64,000 bases of DNA from Rhodococcus spongiicola (lineage in GTDB: Bacteria > Actinomycetota > Actinomycetes > Mycobacteriales > Mycobacteriaceae), in NCBI RefSeq assembly GCF_004011835.1, contig NZ_RKLN01000001.1, forward strand, positions 620,001-684,000, read 5' to 3'. Of the stretch, positions 23,070 to 34,329 are shown piece by piece. The translations under genes were made by a program, and so were the position numbers. Within the stretch, counting starts at the first letter, position 1. The number at the start of each line of letters is the position of its first letter. The notes beneath the pieces are model-generated. The model did not search any database, had not been told where the DNA came from, and was given only the letters and a program-made list of their open reading frames with translations.

Positions 23070-24002
23070 CTAGTCGCCCGTGAGCTGCGATGCCCACGGA
23101 GGGTCCGCCCCAGGCCGCGAAACCGTGACCGCTGCGGCACGAGCGGCGAATTCCAGGGCGCCCTGCCATTGTCCCCCGTCGAGCGCCGCCACCGAAGTCC
23201 TACTGAGAAGTTCGTGATCGGCGAACCAGTGCAGTAGCGCACCGTGAACCGTGTCACCAGCACCGATGGTGTCCGCCACCGGTACCCCGCGCCCGGGAAC
23301 CTGCACGTGCAGACGCGGAGTCCGCACGCTCAGCCCGTCTGCGCCATGCGTAGTGACGATCGCGGCGACGCCACGTTCGAGCCACTGCTCGGGCGTCGTC
23401 CCGTCCAACCCCTGCCCCAGCCAGTACACGTCGTCGTCGGAGACCTTCACGACGTCGACCGCTGACAACAGGTCGACGAAACGCCGACGGTAATCGTCGG
23501 GGAATACCGCAGGACGGATGTTCGGGTCGAGAACGGTCAACCGTCCCTCGTCGTGGCTGCGGCACAGCAGATCGGCATAGACACTCGCGCCGGGTTCGAA
23601 CACGAGTGACAGCGTCCCGAACGACACCGCGGCTACCGACTCGGGAAGCGGACCGGGTCCGGTGACCAACCGATCGGCGGTGCCGTCGGCGTAGAAGGTG
23701 TAGCGCGCACTGCCGTCGGGGTCGATACCGGTGACCGCGAGCGTGGTGGGCTCGGGTCCACGCTGGACGAGTTCGACGTTCACTCCCGATGCGGTCAGTG
23801 CCGCGATCAGTTGCTCCCCGAACGGGTCGGTGGAGATGCGCGAACAGAAGCCGACCGGACTGCCGAGGCGTCCAACGGTCACCGCCACATTGAACGGTCC
23901 GCCGCCCAGACGAGCCCCGAACGTCTGGGCACCGGTCGGCACGAGATCGACGAGGGCCTCACCGCACACGGTGATCGTCGGGCAGATGCCCACCTCAGAC
24001 AC
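23070..24002 (-). CDS. PfkB-family sugar kinase (fructokinase-like)
   Basis: A 310-residue kinase. The N-terminal signature is ITVCGEALVDLVP, then GGGPFNVAVTVGRLG; the C-terminal PfkB signature is DTIGAGDTVHGALL, with the catalytic Asp. GTG at 24002 is chosen because AAGGAG lies 9 bases upstream and it overlaps the MFS stop by 8 bases. The pattern favours fructokinase-like substrates, but this is not certain. Coupling to an MFS exporter is not obviously related to sugar uptake. Confidence 0.82.
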   Translation of the reverse strand: MSEVGICPTITVCGEALVDLVPTGAQTFGARLGGGPFNVAVTVGRLGSPVGFCSRISTDPFGEQLIAALTASGVNVELVQRGPEPTTLAVTGIDPDGSARYTFYADGTADRLVTGPGPLPESVAAVSFGTLSLVFEPGASVYADLLCRSHDEGRLTVLDPNIRPAVFPDDYRRRFVDLLSAVDVVKVSDDDVYWLGQGLDGTTPEQWLERGVAAIVTTHGADGLSVRTPRLHVQVPGRGVPVADTIGAGDTVHGALLHWFADHELLSRTSVAALDGGQWQGALEFAARAAAVTVSRPGADPPWASQLTGD

Positions 24003-25275
24003 TCTCAGGCACTCCTTCTCTGCTGACGCGGTACCGCACGAATGCCGGGAAGGCCAGGACGGCGACGACGACTCCGACCACGACCAGGACGCCTCCGCCG
24101 GCCGCCGCGACCGCGGTGCCGAAGTAGTATCCCGCAACACCGTGCAGGACGTCGCCGATGCGTGGGCCACCGGCTACGACGACCGTGAACACCCCCTGCA
24201 GTCGTCCGCGCATGTCGTCGGTGGCCACTTGCTGGAGCATCGTGTTGCGCAACGCCATCGAGACCATGTCGACGGCACCACCGAACGCAAGGAAGGCGAG
24301 CGCGAGCCCCAGCAGGATCACCGACGTGCCGGGCTCGGAGAAACCGACGACGACCCCGAACCCCACCATCGCCAGGCCCCATAGCGCGACACAGACCACC
24401 ACCGCCCGCCCCTGAAAACGGATCCGCGGCAGCCATCCGGAGAACACCCCACCGAGTACCGCGCCCGCCGACATCGCAGCGAACAGCAGACCGAGCGCGA
24501 TTCCACCGTCCAGCGGGTCCCCGAAGGAGTCGTGGGCGATCTCCGGGAAGAGCGCGCGCGGCATACCGAATACCATCGCGACGATGTCGACGACGAACGA
24601 CGCCAGCAAGATCTTCTGGGTCGCGAGGTAGGCGAATCCCTCCCCCACTACCCGCAGGCCGGCGCGGCGGGCCGGACCGGTCGGCGGCAGCGCGGGCAAC
24701 TTCATCACCGCCCACAGTGTCGCGAGCAGTGCGATCGAGTCGATCAGATACACCTCGGCCAACCCGATCACCGGGATGAGGACACCGGCGAGCAGCGGTC
24801 CGGCAATGGCACCGAACTGCATCACCGTGATGTTGAGCGAGTTCGCCGCCGGTAGGTCCCGCGCCGGCAGCAGCCGCGGGATGATGGCGCTGCGTGTGGG
24901 CGAGTTGACCGCGAAGAACACCTGCTGCACAGAGAACAGAGACAAGAGCAGCCAGACGTTGTTCAGGTTCGCGGCGGCCTGCAGCCACAGCAACAGCGAC
25001 GTTCCGATCAACCCGAGCGTCGTGATGATGATCAGTTTGCGGCGGTCCATGACGTCGGCGAGCGCCCCGCCCCACAGTCCGAACAGCACCAGCGGCACGA
25101 GGCCGAACAGACCCGCAAGCCCGACGTGGGCGGAGCTCTGCGTGATCGAGAAGATCTGCAACGGCACCGCGACGACAGTCAGCTGGCCCCCGATGACGGT
25201 GACGATGCCGCTGACCCACAGCCGCCGATAGTCGGGGTTGCGAAGCGGAGTGACGTCGGCGAGCAGTCCACCCAT
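23995..25275 (-). CDS. MFS transporter (EntS/enterobactin-exporter-like)
   Basis: A 426-residue permease with about 12 membrane helices. DRRKLIIITTLGLIGT follows helix 2, and the conserved AVNSPTRSAIIPRLLPARDLPAANSLNITVMQFGAIAGPLLAGVL segment is typical of the MFS_3/EntS exporter group. ATG at 25275 overlaps the pdxH stop (TAATG). The substrate is unknown. The overlaps with pdxH upstream and the sugar kinase downstream form a tight operon. Confidence 0.82.
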   Translation of the reverse strand: MGGLLADVTPLRNPDYRRLWVSGIVTVIGGQLTVVAVPLQIFSITQSSAHVGLAGLFGLVPLVLFGLWGGALADVMDRRKLIIITTLGLIGTSLLLWLQAAANLNNVWLLLSLFSVQQVFFAVNSPTRSAIIPRLLPARDLPAANSLNITVMQFGAIAGPLLAGVLIPVIGLAEVYLIDSIALLATLWAVMKLPALPPTGPARRAGLRVVGEGFAYLATQKILLASFVVDIVAMVFGMPRALFPEIAHDSFGDPLDGGIALGLLFAAMSAGAVLGGVFSGWLPRIRFQGRAVVVCVALWGLAMVGFGVVVGFSEPGTSVILLGLALAFLAFGGAVDMVSMALRNTMLQQVATDDMRGRLQGVFTVVVAGGPRIGDVLHGVAGYYFGTAVAAAGGGVLVVVGVVVAVLAFPAFVRYRVSREGVPESV

Positions 25276-25925
25276 TACGGTTGCAAACGCTCGACCATCC
25301 ACGCGTCGTCGATCAAGCGGGTACGGACGCGGTTGTGCATCCGGTTGGGTCGGCCCTGCCAGAACTCGACCGACTCCGGCCGGATCCGGAACCCACCCCA
25401 GTACGGGGGGACCGGGACGTCGGAGTCAATGGCGTGCCGTTGTCCCGCGTCGACGAGTTGGGCCTCGAGATCCGCACGCGACGCGATCGGCCGCGACTGC
25501 CGCGAGGCCCACGCACCCAGGCGCGAGCCACGCGGGCGGCTGTTCCAGTACTCGGCCGTGACCTCGGCGCTGGTGCGTTCCACGGGGCCCCGGATCGTGA
25601 TCTGGTGAGCCAGTGGAATCCACGTGAACGTCACCGACGCATACGGCGTCGCGGTGAGTTGTCTGCCCTTGTCGGATTCGTAGTTGGTGAAGAACAGCAC
25701 GCCGTCAGCGCCGATGCCCTTGCACAACACGGTCCTGGTGCACGGGTGGCCGTCGGCATCGACGGTGCCGAGCACCATCGCGTTGGGCTCGGGAAGTCCC
25801 GCCTCGACCGCCTGCTCGATCCACCTGCGTGCCAGCGCCACCCAACCGCCGTCGAGCCAGGTTGGCTCCAGATCAGGCTCGACGACGGGCCGTTCGGGCC
25901 CGATCTCGCCGTAGCTCGTCCTCAT
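25275..25925 (-). CDS. pdxH: Pyridoxamine 5'-phosphate oxidase
   Basis: A 216-residue FMN enzyme. It contains RTVLCKGIGADGVLFFTNYESDKGRQL (FMN-phosphate binding), PLAHQITIRGPVER, YWNSRPRGSRLGAWASRQS and a C-terminal FWQGRPNRMHNRVR, all diagnostic of PdxH. It oxidises pyridoxamine or pyridoxine 5'-phosphate to PLP. ATG at 25925. First gene of a leftward run with the MFS and kinase genes. PLP is needed by SerC and DapC encoded nearby. Confidence 0.93.
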   Translation of the reverse strand: MRTSYGEIGPERPVVEPDLEPTWLDGGWVALARRWIEQAVEAGLPEPNAMVLGTVDADGHPCTRTVLCKGIGADGVLFFTNYESDKGRQLTATPYASVTFTWIPLAHQITIRGPVERTSAEVTAEYWNSRPRGSRLGAWASRQSRPIASRADLEAQLVDAGQRHAIDSDVPVPPYWGGFRIRPESVEFWQGRPNRMHNRVRTRLIDDAWMVERLQP

Positions 25926-26212
25926 TGCGGAGAGATCGGAGCTCCGGGAACCTCTGCGACGGGAATCTGACGACACAGGTGCAGACGCTACTCCCGGGTA
26001 CGCGCTGGCCAGGCCACCGGCAGGACCGGCTAGAGTTTGGGCTGTACCCGGCGACAGTCTTCGTTCCTCCCGGGTGAGCACAGGGAAGCACGAAATGCGT
26101 GGATGGGCGCGGACCAGTCGGACGGATCGCGGATCGAGTGGTCGAAAGCCGAATCAGCACAAGGCAGTGCGGCTCTCACGGGCGGCACGGGGATGAGGAG
26201 AGTCCAGGAGCA

Positions 26213-28545
<2,333 letters not shown>

Positions 28546-28733
28546 TTCTCACCCTCGGCAAGACACCTACGACTCAACGACGGCCGACTCACCGACGGCT
28601 GTGAGTCACTGAGGGCTGCGACACGCGAACGGGGAGACACGCGGTGTATGCGTGTCCTTCCGGGCTCGACCGTCACAGATGAATTACAGTCGATCTTGGA
28701 ATGATCGCGGTAGGCGCGATGAGGAGGACGAAC

Positions 28734-29594
28734 GTGCGAGAGCTGCGAGTGATCGGACTCGAACCGGGCGGCGCGCATGTGGTGTGTTCGGAGCCCGAAA
28801 CGGGAGCGAAGTTCCGGATTCCGGCCGACGACAAGCTCCGCGCCGCTTCGCGCGGCGACATCGCGCGGCTCGGTCAGATCGAGATCGAGACGGACAGCCA
28901 GATGCGGCCCCGCGACATCCAGGCACGGATCCGCGCCGGCGCCTCCATCGAACAGGTCGCCGAGGAGTCGAGTGTTCCGCTTTCCAGAGTGGAGCGCTTC
29001 GCCTACCCGGTCCTGCTCGAGCGCTCCCGAGCCGCGGACATGGCCAAGGGCGGTCACCCGATCCTGCCCGACGGCCCGGCTGTAGACACCCTCGCCGAGA
29101 TCGTGGGGCAGGCGTTTCGTGCCCGCGGCCATGACCTCGACGCCGCCGCATGGGACGCCTGGAAGGACGAGGAGGGCCACTGGGTGGCTCAGCTGCAGTG
29201 GCAGGCCGGACGCACCGTCAACGCGGCGCACTGGCGGTTCCAGCCGGACTCGCACGGCGGTAATGTCACGGCGCTGGACGACACTGCAACCCAGCTCGTC
29301 GATCCGGACTTCGGTCGGTCCCTGCGCGGGCTCGTGCCCGTTCCCCAGGACGGCGCGTGCGGTCTGGCCGAGTTCGAGCAGGACCACCAGGACGATCACG
29401 ACGCAGCGGCAGAACCCCCGATCTCGTTGGCAGACGATGCCGTCGACGACGACATCATCGAGGTCGCCGACGGTGCCGAGCCCGAACCCAAGGTCGCGCC
29501 GCAGCAAACGCCCGGAAAGGACAAGCGCGGCAAGCCGGCCCTTCCGTCCTGGGACGACGTCCTGCTGGGCGTTCGGAGTAACGGACGCGGCTGA
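28734..29594 (+). CDS. sepH: Cell-division protein SepH (DUF3071)
   Basis: A 286-residue protein. The conserved N-terminal DUF3071 region includes RELRVIGLEPGGAHVVC and a helix-turn-helix-like segment (RPRDIQARIRAGASIEQVAEESSVPLSRVERFAYPVLLER, about residues 59-98), followed by a WKDEEGHWVAQLQW motif and an acidic, disordered C-terminus ending PSWDDVLLGVRSNGRG. In Streptomyces and mycobacteria SepH stimulates FtsZ assembly through the HTH-containing domain. GTG at 28734 has GAGGAGG upstream. Confidence 0.9.
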   Translation: MRELRVIGLEPGGAHVVCSEPETGAKFRIPADDKLRAASRGDIARLGQIEIETDSQMRPRDIQARIRAGASIEQVAEESSVPLSRVERFAYPVLLERSRAADMAKGGHPILPDGPAVDTLAEIVGQAFRARGHDLDAAAWDAWKDEEGHWVAQLQWQAGRTVNAAHWRFQPDSHGGNVTALDDTATQLVDPDFGRSLRGLVPVPQDGACGLAEFEQDHQDDHDAAAEPPISLADDAVDDDIIEVADGAEPEPKVAPQQTPGKDKRGKPALPSWDDVLLGVRSNGRG

Positions 29595-29599
29595 CGCCG

Positions 29600-30313
29600 G
29601 TGTCGGGGGTCAACGCTTCCACGCTCTGGTACGTCGACGTCGACGATCCCATCGCCGCTCTGCGGGATGCGACGCCCGACCGAGACGCTGCACAGGCGCT
29701 CGCCGTCCAGTTGCACCCGGGTCTCGAAGTGACACGTCTTGGAGACGAATCTCTCTCCGAAGCAACGGAGCTCGAAGAGGGAGAGATTGTCGTCGGGTGT
29801 TTTGCCGGGGTCTCGATCGTCCGAACGGGCGAATCGCTCCCCCCGGCACCCTCATCTTTAGTCGAACACTGGATCGACCCGACCGGCTCCCGCCATACCT
29901 ATCTGTACTCCTCGAGTTCTGTGACGGGAGTCGGTTCGTGGGGCGCGTTCGCGCACTGGGACGGTGCGGAACTCAAACGATCGTTCAGCGCCACACCGAT
30001 TCACATCATCGAGGACCTCGGCCTACCCCAGGTGTGGGAGCGCCCGTTCTGGGCGGGCGAGCACCCCATGCAGCCGTCGGTCGACGTACTACCCGATCCA
30101 CAGACACTGCCTTTCGATCCGGCCGAGTTCGCCGAGGCAGCCTCCCGTGCGTGGCTGGGTGAGGAGCTGAACCCTGCATCGATCAGCGTGTCCCGGTTCG
30201 CCATCTACCCCGCCGGCGATATCCCTGTGTCGGTGCAGCGCCTCACCGGCCGTGAGCAGACACGTCCGAAGCGGCGGTCGCTCCTCGCACGCCTGTTCCG
30301 CGACGGGCACTGA
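29600..30313 (+). CDS. DUF6928-like conserved actinobacterial protein
   Basis: A 237-residue protein starting at GTG 29600, five bases after sepH. The pattern WYVDVDDPIAALR near the N-terminus, then AHWDGAELKRSFSATP and the C-terminal ERPFWAGEHPMQPSVDVLPDPQTLPFDPAEFAEAASRAWLG resemble the DUF6928 family as I remember it. No signal peptide or membrane helix. Function unknown. The close spacing suggests co-transcription with sepH. Terminator at 30329-30365. Confidence 0.65.
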   Translation: MSGVNASTLWYVDVDDPIAALRDATPDRDAAQALAVQLHPGLEVTRLGDESLSEATELEEGEIVVGCFAGVSIVRTGESLPPAPSSLVEHWIDPTGSRHTYLYSSSSVTGVGSWGAFAHWDGAELKRSFSATPIHIIEDLGLPQVWERPFWAGEHPMQPSVDVLPDPQTLPFDPAEFAEAASRAWLGEELNPASISVSRFAIYPAGDIPVSVQRLTGREQTRPKRRSLLARLFRDGH

Positions 30314-30328
30314 GACAGGGACAAACGA

Positions 30329-30365
30329 AACGGCCCAGCCAGGTCTGGAACCTAGTTGGGCCGTT
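30329..30365 (+). terminator. Hairpin terminator after sepH-DUF6928
   Basis: The arms AACGGCCCA (30329-30337) and TGGGCCGTT (30357-30365) pair perfectly around a 19-base loop that can form its own AGGT/ACCT stem; a pyrimidine-rich tail follows. Confidence 0.75.
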
Positions 30366-30545
30366 CTCTCACTGTGACGGATCTAGTGGGCTTCGAGATC
30401 GGTTCGGGCGCCGAGTCTGTTGGCTACTTCCCTTCGTCTTCCTCTCGTCCCAGATACGCGATCACGGGTTTGCCTTCCCCGAGTGCAGATCTTTGATCGT
30501 CTTCCGGACTCCAGCGACGACGAGCGCGGCCCAGGCACTGAATGG

Positions 30546-30824
30546 TCAAAACGCGCCGACAAGCAGCGCGGTCCATCCGGACACCACTCCCACGGCCACA
30601 CCGTAGACAACCCATCGCCACACCGGGGCGCGCCGCCACCGCCACAGGGTCGGCGCTGCACCGCCGACAACCACCAGGTTGAATCCCGCGCCGAGCAGCG
30701 GATGGATGTTCGCCAGAGCAGTACCGAACGCGACCACGCCGACGAGCGTGAAGATCGCGGCGAAGGCGCTGACGAGCAACCCCGTGCCCCACGGGGTCGG
30801 CTCGGCCTCGGTACCCACCGTCAC
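30546..30824 (-). CDS. DUF2537 small membrane protein
   Basis: A 92-residue protein with about three hydrophobic helices (residues 12-35, 42-60 and 70-92), matching the size and neighbours of the DUF2537 family (M. tuberculosis Rv0882, recalled). GTG at 30824 overlaps the TrmH stop by four bases (GTGA), indicating translational coupling. Function unknown. Confidence 0.72.
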   Translation of the reverse strand: MTVGTEAEPTPWGTGLLVSAFAAIFTLVGVVAFGTALANIHPLLGAGFNLVVVGGAAPTLWRWRRAPVWRWVVYGVAVGVVSGWTALLVGAF

Positions 30825-31627
30825 GGCGCCGTCCGTGTACGTTCGTAGAACGCCATAGCCGCGGCAGTCGAGACATTGAGCGAGTCGGTGCCCGGTGCCA
30901 TCGGGATTCGGGCACGAACATCGGTGGCTCGCATGGCGTGTTCAGTCAACCCGGGCCCCTCCGCACCGAGCAGAACCGCGACCTTCTCGCCGGTCATGGC
31001 GTGTGCAAGCGGTACCGCCGTTGGGTTCGGAGTCAGCGAAATCAGCTGGAATCCTCTGTCACGCAGAACGTTCAGACCGCGTGGCCAATCCGGTACCCTC
31101 GCAAACGGCACCCTCAGCACGTGCCCCATCGACACCCGCACCGCCCGGCGATAGAGCGGGTCGGCACACGCGGCACCGAAAAGGATTGCGTCCGCACCGA
31201 GACCCGCGGCGTTGCGGAACATCGAACCGATGTTCTCGTGGTCGTTGACGCCCTCGAGGATCGCTACCGTCCGAGCTTCGCGAAGGACATCCTCGAGGTC
31301 CAGCACGGGCGGACGGTGGGCCGCGGCCAGCACGCCCCGGTTGAGATGGAATCCGACCACCTCCGCCATGACCTCGGCGGAGGTTCGATAGAACGGTACG
31401 TCGACTTCCGTAAGGTCCTCGGACAGCTCACCGAGCCGTCGGTCGACCCCCAACAGACTGATCGGCGAGAACCGGGACGCCAGCATCCGCTGCGCCACCA
31501 ACACACCCTCGGCGATCACCAACCCCTTGCCCTCGGGCAGGTCGGGTCGGCGGTCGGACGAGTTGAGATCTCGATAATCGTCCAACCGCGGGTCGGACGG
31601 GTCTGCGATGTCGATGACGTGAACCAC
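30821..31627 (-). CDS. TrmH/SpoU-family RNA methyltransferase
   Basis: A 268-residue protein with an N-terminal substrate-binding domain (about 1-105) and a SPOUT catalytic domain. Motif 1 is EGVNDHENIGSMFRNAAGLGADAILF (Asn and Arg conserved), motif 2 is VLLGAEGPGL, motif 3 is IPMAPGTDSLNVSTAAAMAFYE, forming the deep-trefoil-knot SAM site. It should 2'-O-methylate rRNA or tRNA; the target base is unknown. M. tuberculosis Rv0881 is the likely counterpart (recalled). Confidence 0.88.
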   Translation of the reverse strand: MVHVIDIADPSDPRLDDYRDLNSSDRRPDLPEGKGLVIAEGVLVAQRMLASRFSPISLLGVDRRLGELSEDLTEVDVPFYRTSAEVMAEVVGFHLNRGVLAAAHRPPVLDLEDVLREARTVAILEGVNDHENIGSMFRNAAGLGADAILFGAACADPLYRRAVRVSMGHVLRVPFARVPDWPRGLNVLRDRGFQLISLTPNPTAVPLAHAMTGEKVAVLLGAEGPGLTEHAMRATDVRARIPMAPGTDSLNVSTAAAMAFYERTRTAP

Positions 31628-31717
31628 GGATCTATCGTGCCGTATGCCGTCTGGCGGCGCGGTGGCCGTCGGTCCAGCCCACGCACCGGACCTGGCGGTT
31701 CGTGCCGGCCGGACGCA

Positions 31718-32902
31718 TCATTCGAGTCGGCGCAACACGAGGGCCGATCCCAGCCCGAGTGCGGCCGGGATCGTGACAAGTGCATGCTCACCGTCGACTC
31801 GACGCAACGTGTCGAGCGCGGTGACGAGGAGGTTGCCACCGGTCGCGCCGAGCGGGTGACCGACGGCAAGGGCGCCACCGGTCGGATTCACACAACGGGG
31901 ATCGAGATCGAACTCGCGCATCATCAGCAACGGACTGACCGCGAAGGATTCGTTGGCCTCGACGGTGTCGAGGTCCCGGGCCTCGATACCGGCCCGGCGC
32001 AGTGCATCCCGGGCAGCATCGATGGGAGCATCCAGCAACGGAGAACGGACGGCGCGATGTGAGACCGCCACGATCTCGGCGACGGGTCGGCAGCCGAGTC
32101 GGCTCGCTGCCGAAGGGTGCGCGATCACAGCCGCCGATGCGCCGTCCGCGAGTTGAGGTGCGGTCGCGATCGAGTGCAGACCCGCGGACGGGCGTTCGAG
32201 CGTCGGGATTCTTCGCTGCACCCGACCCCACCCGGCGTCGTCGCCGAACAGTGCCGGCAGCGCTGCAAATTGTTCGACAGTGGCCTCGGGGCGAGCCCCC
32301 TCATCTGCGGTGAGAAGCACGTCGTCGCCGGATCGGGCCGGGACCACCGCGTCCGAGGGCGACGCCTTCAACGCACGGTGATGTGATTCGACGGCCCAGG
32401 AGTCCAGGGCATCCCGGGTGATGCCATATGCGGCGGCGGTCGCGTCCGCCGACACGCCGATGGTCACGAAGCCGGTGGACTCCCCCAGGTCTTGATCTGT
32501 CGCGATCGCCGGGTCATCCGAGAGCAACGGCACCCGCGACATCGATTCGACACCGCCCGCGACGAGCACACCCGCCTGCCCGGCGACGACCTTCGCAGCA
32601 GCGGTCGCGAGTGCCTCTATTCCTGAACAGCACAGACGCGAGACGACGGTGCCACCGACCGTGTCCGGCCACCCGACTGCCAGAGCCGATGCCCGGGCGA
32701 TATTGCCGGCCTGCTCTCCGCTGACGGTGCTCACGCCGAGGACAATCTCGTCGACGATCGACGGGTCGAGGGAGCGTTCGTCGAGCGCGGTCAGCAACTG
32801 CCCGAACAGTGCGTGTGGACGGATGCCGGCGAGCGAACCACCCTCACGCCGTACCTGGCCGCGGGGTAGTCGGACGGCGTCGTAGACCATTGCCCTCGTC
32901 AT
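31718..32902 (-). CDS. Thiolase family acetyl-CoA acetyltransferase, second Cys missing
   Basis: A 394-residue thiolase. The nucleophile Cys lies in VSRLCCSGIEALATAA, followed by NESFAV and the GH motif NPTGGALAVGHPLGATG. The C-terminal CxGGGxG motif, which supplies the second catalytic Cys, reads IPAALGLGSAL here, so the acid/base Cys is absent. Activity may be altered, or a different residue serves. ATG at 32902. It is divergent from an SCP2-type thiolase gene, with 108 bases between, and near a carotenoid oxygenase. Confidence 0.85.
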   Translation of the reverse strand: MTRAMVYDAVRLPRGQVRREGGSLAGIRPHALFGQLLTALDERSLDPSIVDEIVLGVSTVSGEQAGNIARASALAVGWPDTVGGTVVSRLCCSGIEALATAAAKVVAGQAGVLVAGGVESMSRVPLLSDDPAIATDQDLGESTGFVTIGVSADATAAAYGITRDALDSWAVESHHRALKASPSDAVVPARSGDDVLLTADEGARPEATVEQFAALPALFGDDAGWGRVQRRIPTLERPSAGLHSIATAPQLADGASAAVIAHPSAASRLGCRPVAEIVAVSHRAVRSPLLDAPIDAARDALRRAGIEARDLDTVEANESFAVSPLLMMREFDLDPRCVNPTGGALAVGHPLGATGGNLLVTALDTLRRVDGEHALVTIPAALGLGSALVLRRLE

Positions 32903-33010
32903 CGAGTCACCACCTCTGACCTTCCTCGCGAATTTGTGGCCCGTATCACTCTGTTAGTTGTAGTCTCGACCCAACGGAACCGCAAGACCTGCAGGAAGAA
33001 CCCGGCTGAC

Positions 33011-34228
33011 ATGACTGTTGACACGATCCGAGTAATCGGTGGCTACCAGACGGACTTCGCCCGAAACCTCACCCGGGAGGGGCTCGACATCGCAGACCTC
33101 GTTCGCGAGGTCGTCGAGGGCACCCTCGCTGACGCCGAACTCGACGCCGACGCCGTCGGCGTCGTGCACGTCGGGAACGCGTTCGGCCAACTGTTCACGG
33201 GCCAGGGGCACCTGGGCGCCATGCCGGCGTCGGTGGTCCCCGACCTGTGGTGTGTGCCCGCGAGCAGACACGAGGGCGCCTGCGCGTCGGGGTCTCTCGC
33301 ACTCCTGGCAGCGATGGCGGACCTCGAGTCCGGCCGCTACGACTGCGCCCTCGTGATCGGGGCAGAACTCGAGAAGACCGTGCCGACCGATGCGGGAGCT
33401 CGGCACATGGGCGCCGCGGCGTGGGTGGGACGCGAAGGGCAGAACGCAAAGTTCATCTGGCCGTACATGTTCGACCAGATCGCCGACGAGTACGACCGGC
33501 GGTTCGGTCTCGACGACCGGCATCTGTGGGCCATCGCGGAACTCAACGCGCGCAACGCCGGCCGCAACCCTCTCGCGCAGACCCGGCACTGGCAGCGTGA
33601 CGCGGCATCGTTCAGCAGCGACCCGGTGGCCAACCCTCCTGTCGAGGGCCGCCTCCGCAAGGCTGACTGCGGGCCGATCACCGACGGCGCCGCCGGGGTT
33701 GTCCTGGTACGACCCGATCACCCTGCCGCGCAGCGGAGTCCCGCAGTGCAGTCGAAGATCCTCGGGTGGGGCCACCGGACAGTGGGACTTTCCTTGGCAG
33801 ACAAACTCTCCCGAAGTAGCGGTGACAAGTACGTGCTCCCACATGTGCGCGAGACCATCAATGACGCGTTCGCTCGCGCCGGCATGACCGACGTCGGCGA
33901 CCTCGACCTGATCGAGACTCATGACTGCTTCACCATCAGCGAGTACCTCGCCATCGACCACTTCGGTATCACTGCGCCGGGCGAGAGTTGGCGAGCCGTC
34001 GAGGAGGGCGCCCTCGAGATCGACGGACGGATTCCGGTCAATCCCAGCGGCGGCCTCCTCGGCGTCGGGCACCCGGTCGGTGCGACCGGTATCAGGATGC
34101 TTTTCGACTGTCACCGGCAGGTGACCGGCCGTGCGGACGCAAATCAGGTGGAGGGAGCACATCGCGCTGCAATGCTGAATATCGGCGGAAGTACGGCAAC
34201 GACAGCAAGTTTCATTCTCGGACGCTGA
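33011..34228 (+). CDS. SCP2-type thiolase (acetyl-CoA acetyltransferase)
   Basis: A 405-residue thiolase of the SCP-x/lipid-transfer group. The nucleophile Cys is in RHEGACASGSLAL, with ETHDCFTISEYLAIDHFG and the GH motif NPSGGLLGVGHPVGATG. These enzymes act on branched or sterol-side-chain acyl-CoAs in actinobacteria. ATG at 33011. Stop at 34226-34228, inside a 16-bp tandem repeat. Probably co-transcribed with the carotenoid oxygenase gene 101 bases downstream. Confidence 0.88.
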   Translation: MTVDTIRVIGGYQTDFARNLTREGLDIADLVREVVEGTLADAELDADAVGVVHVGNAFGQLFTGQGHLGAMPASVVPDLWCVPASRHEGACASGSLALLAAMADLESGRYDCALVIGAELEKTVPTDAGARHMGAAAWVGREGQNAKFIWPYMFDQIADEYDRRFGLDDRHLWAIAELNARNAGRNPLAQTRHWQRDAASFSSDPVANPPVEGRLRKADCGPITDGAAGVVLVRPDHPAAQRSPAVQSKILGWGHRTVGLSLADKLSRSSGDKYVLPHVRETINDAFARAGMTDVGDLDLIETHDCFTISEYLAIDHFGITAPGESWRAVEEGALEIDGRIPVNPSGGLLGVGHPVGATGIRMLFDCHRQVTGRADANQVEGAHRAAMLNIGGSTATTASFILGR

Positions 34229-34308
34229 CACTCTCGGGCACTGACATTTTCGGACACTGACATTTTCGGACACTGACATTTTCGAACACTGACACTCTCG
34301 GATACTGA
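34213..34308. repeat. 16-bp tandem repeat (about 6 copies) starting inside the thiolase gene
   Basis: CTGACATTTTCGGACA-like units recur with exact 16-base period (CTGA at 34225, 34241, 34257, 34273, 34289 and 34305). The first lies in the last codons of the thiolase gene and includes its TGA. Variants read CTCTCGG in place of TTTTCGG. Confidence 0.9.
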
Positions 34309-34329
34309 TCGGCACAGGAGACGAAGAAC

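Noticed and set aside
28586-28607. Hairpin GACTCA/TGAGTC after serC
   Set aside because: Six-base stem with a ten-base loop and no T-run; too weak to call.
34213-34308. CRISPR-like repeat array
   Set aside because: Units are 16 bp directly abutting, with no spacers and no cas genes in the window.
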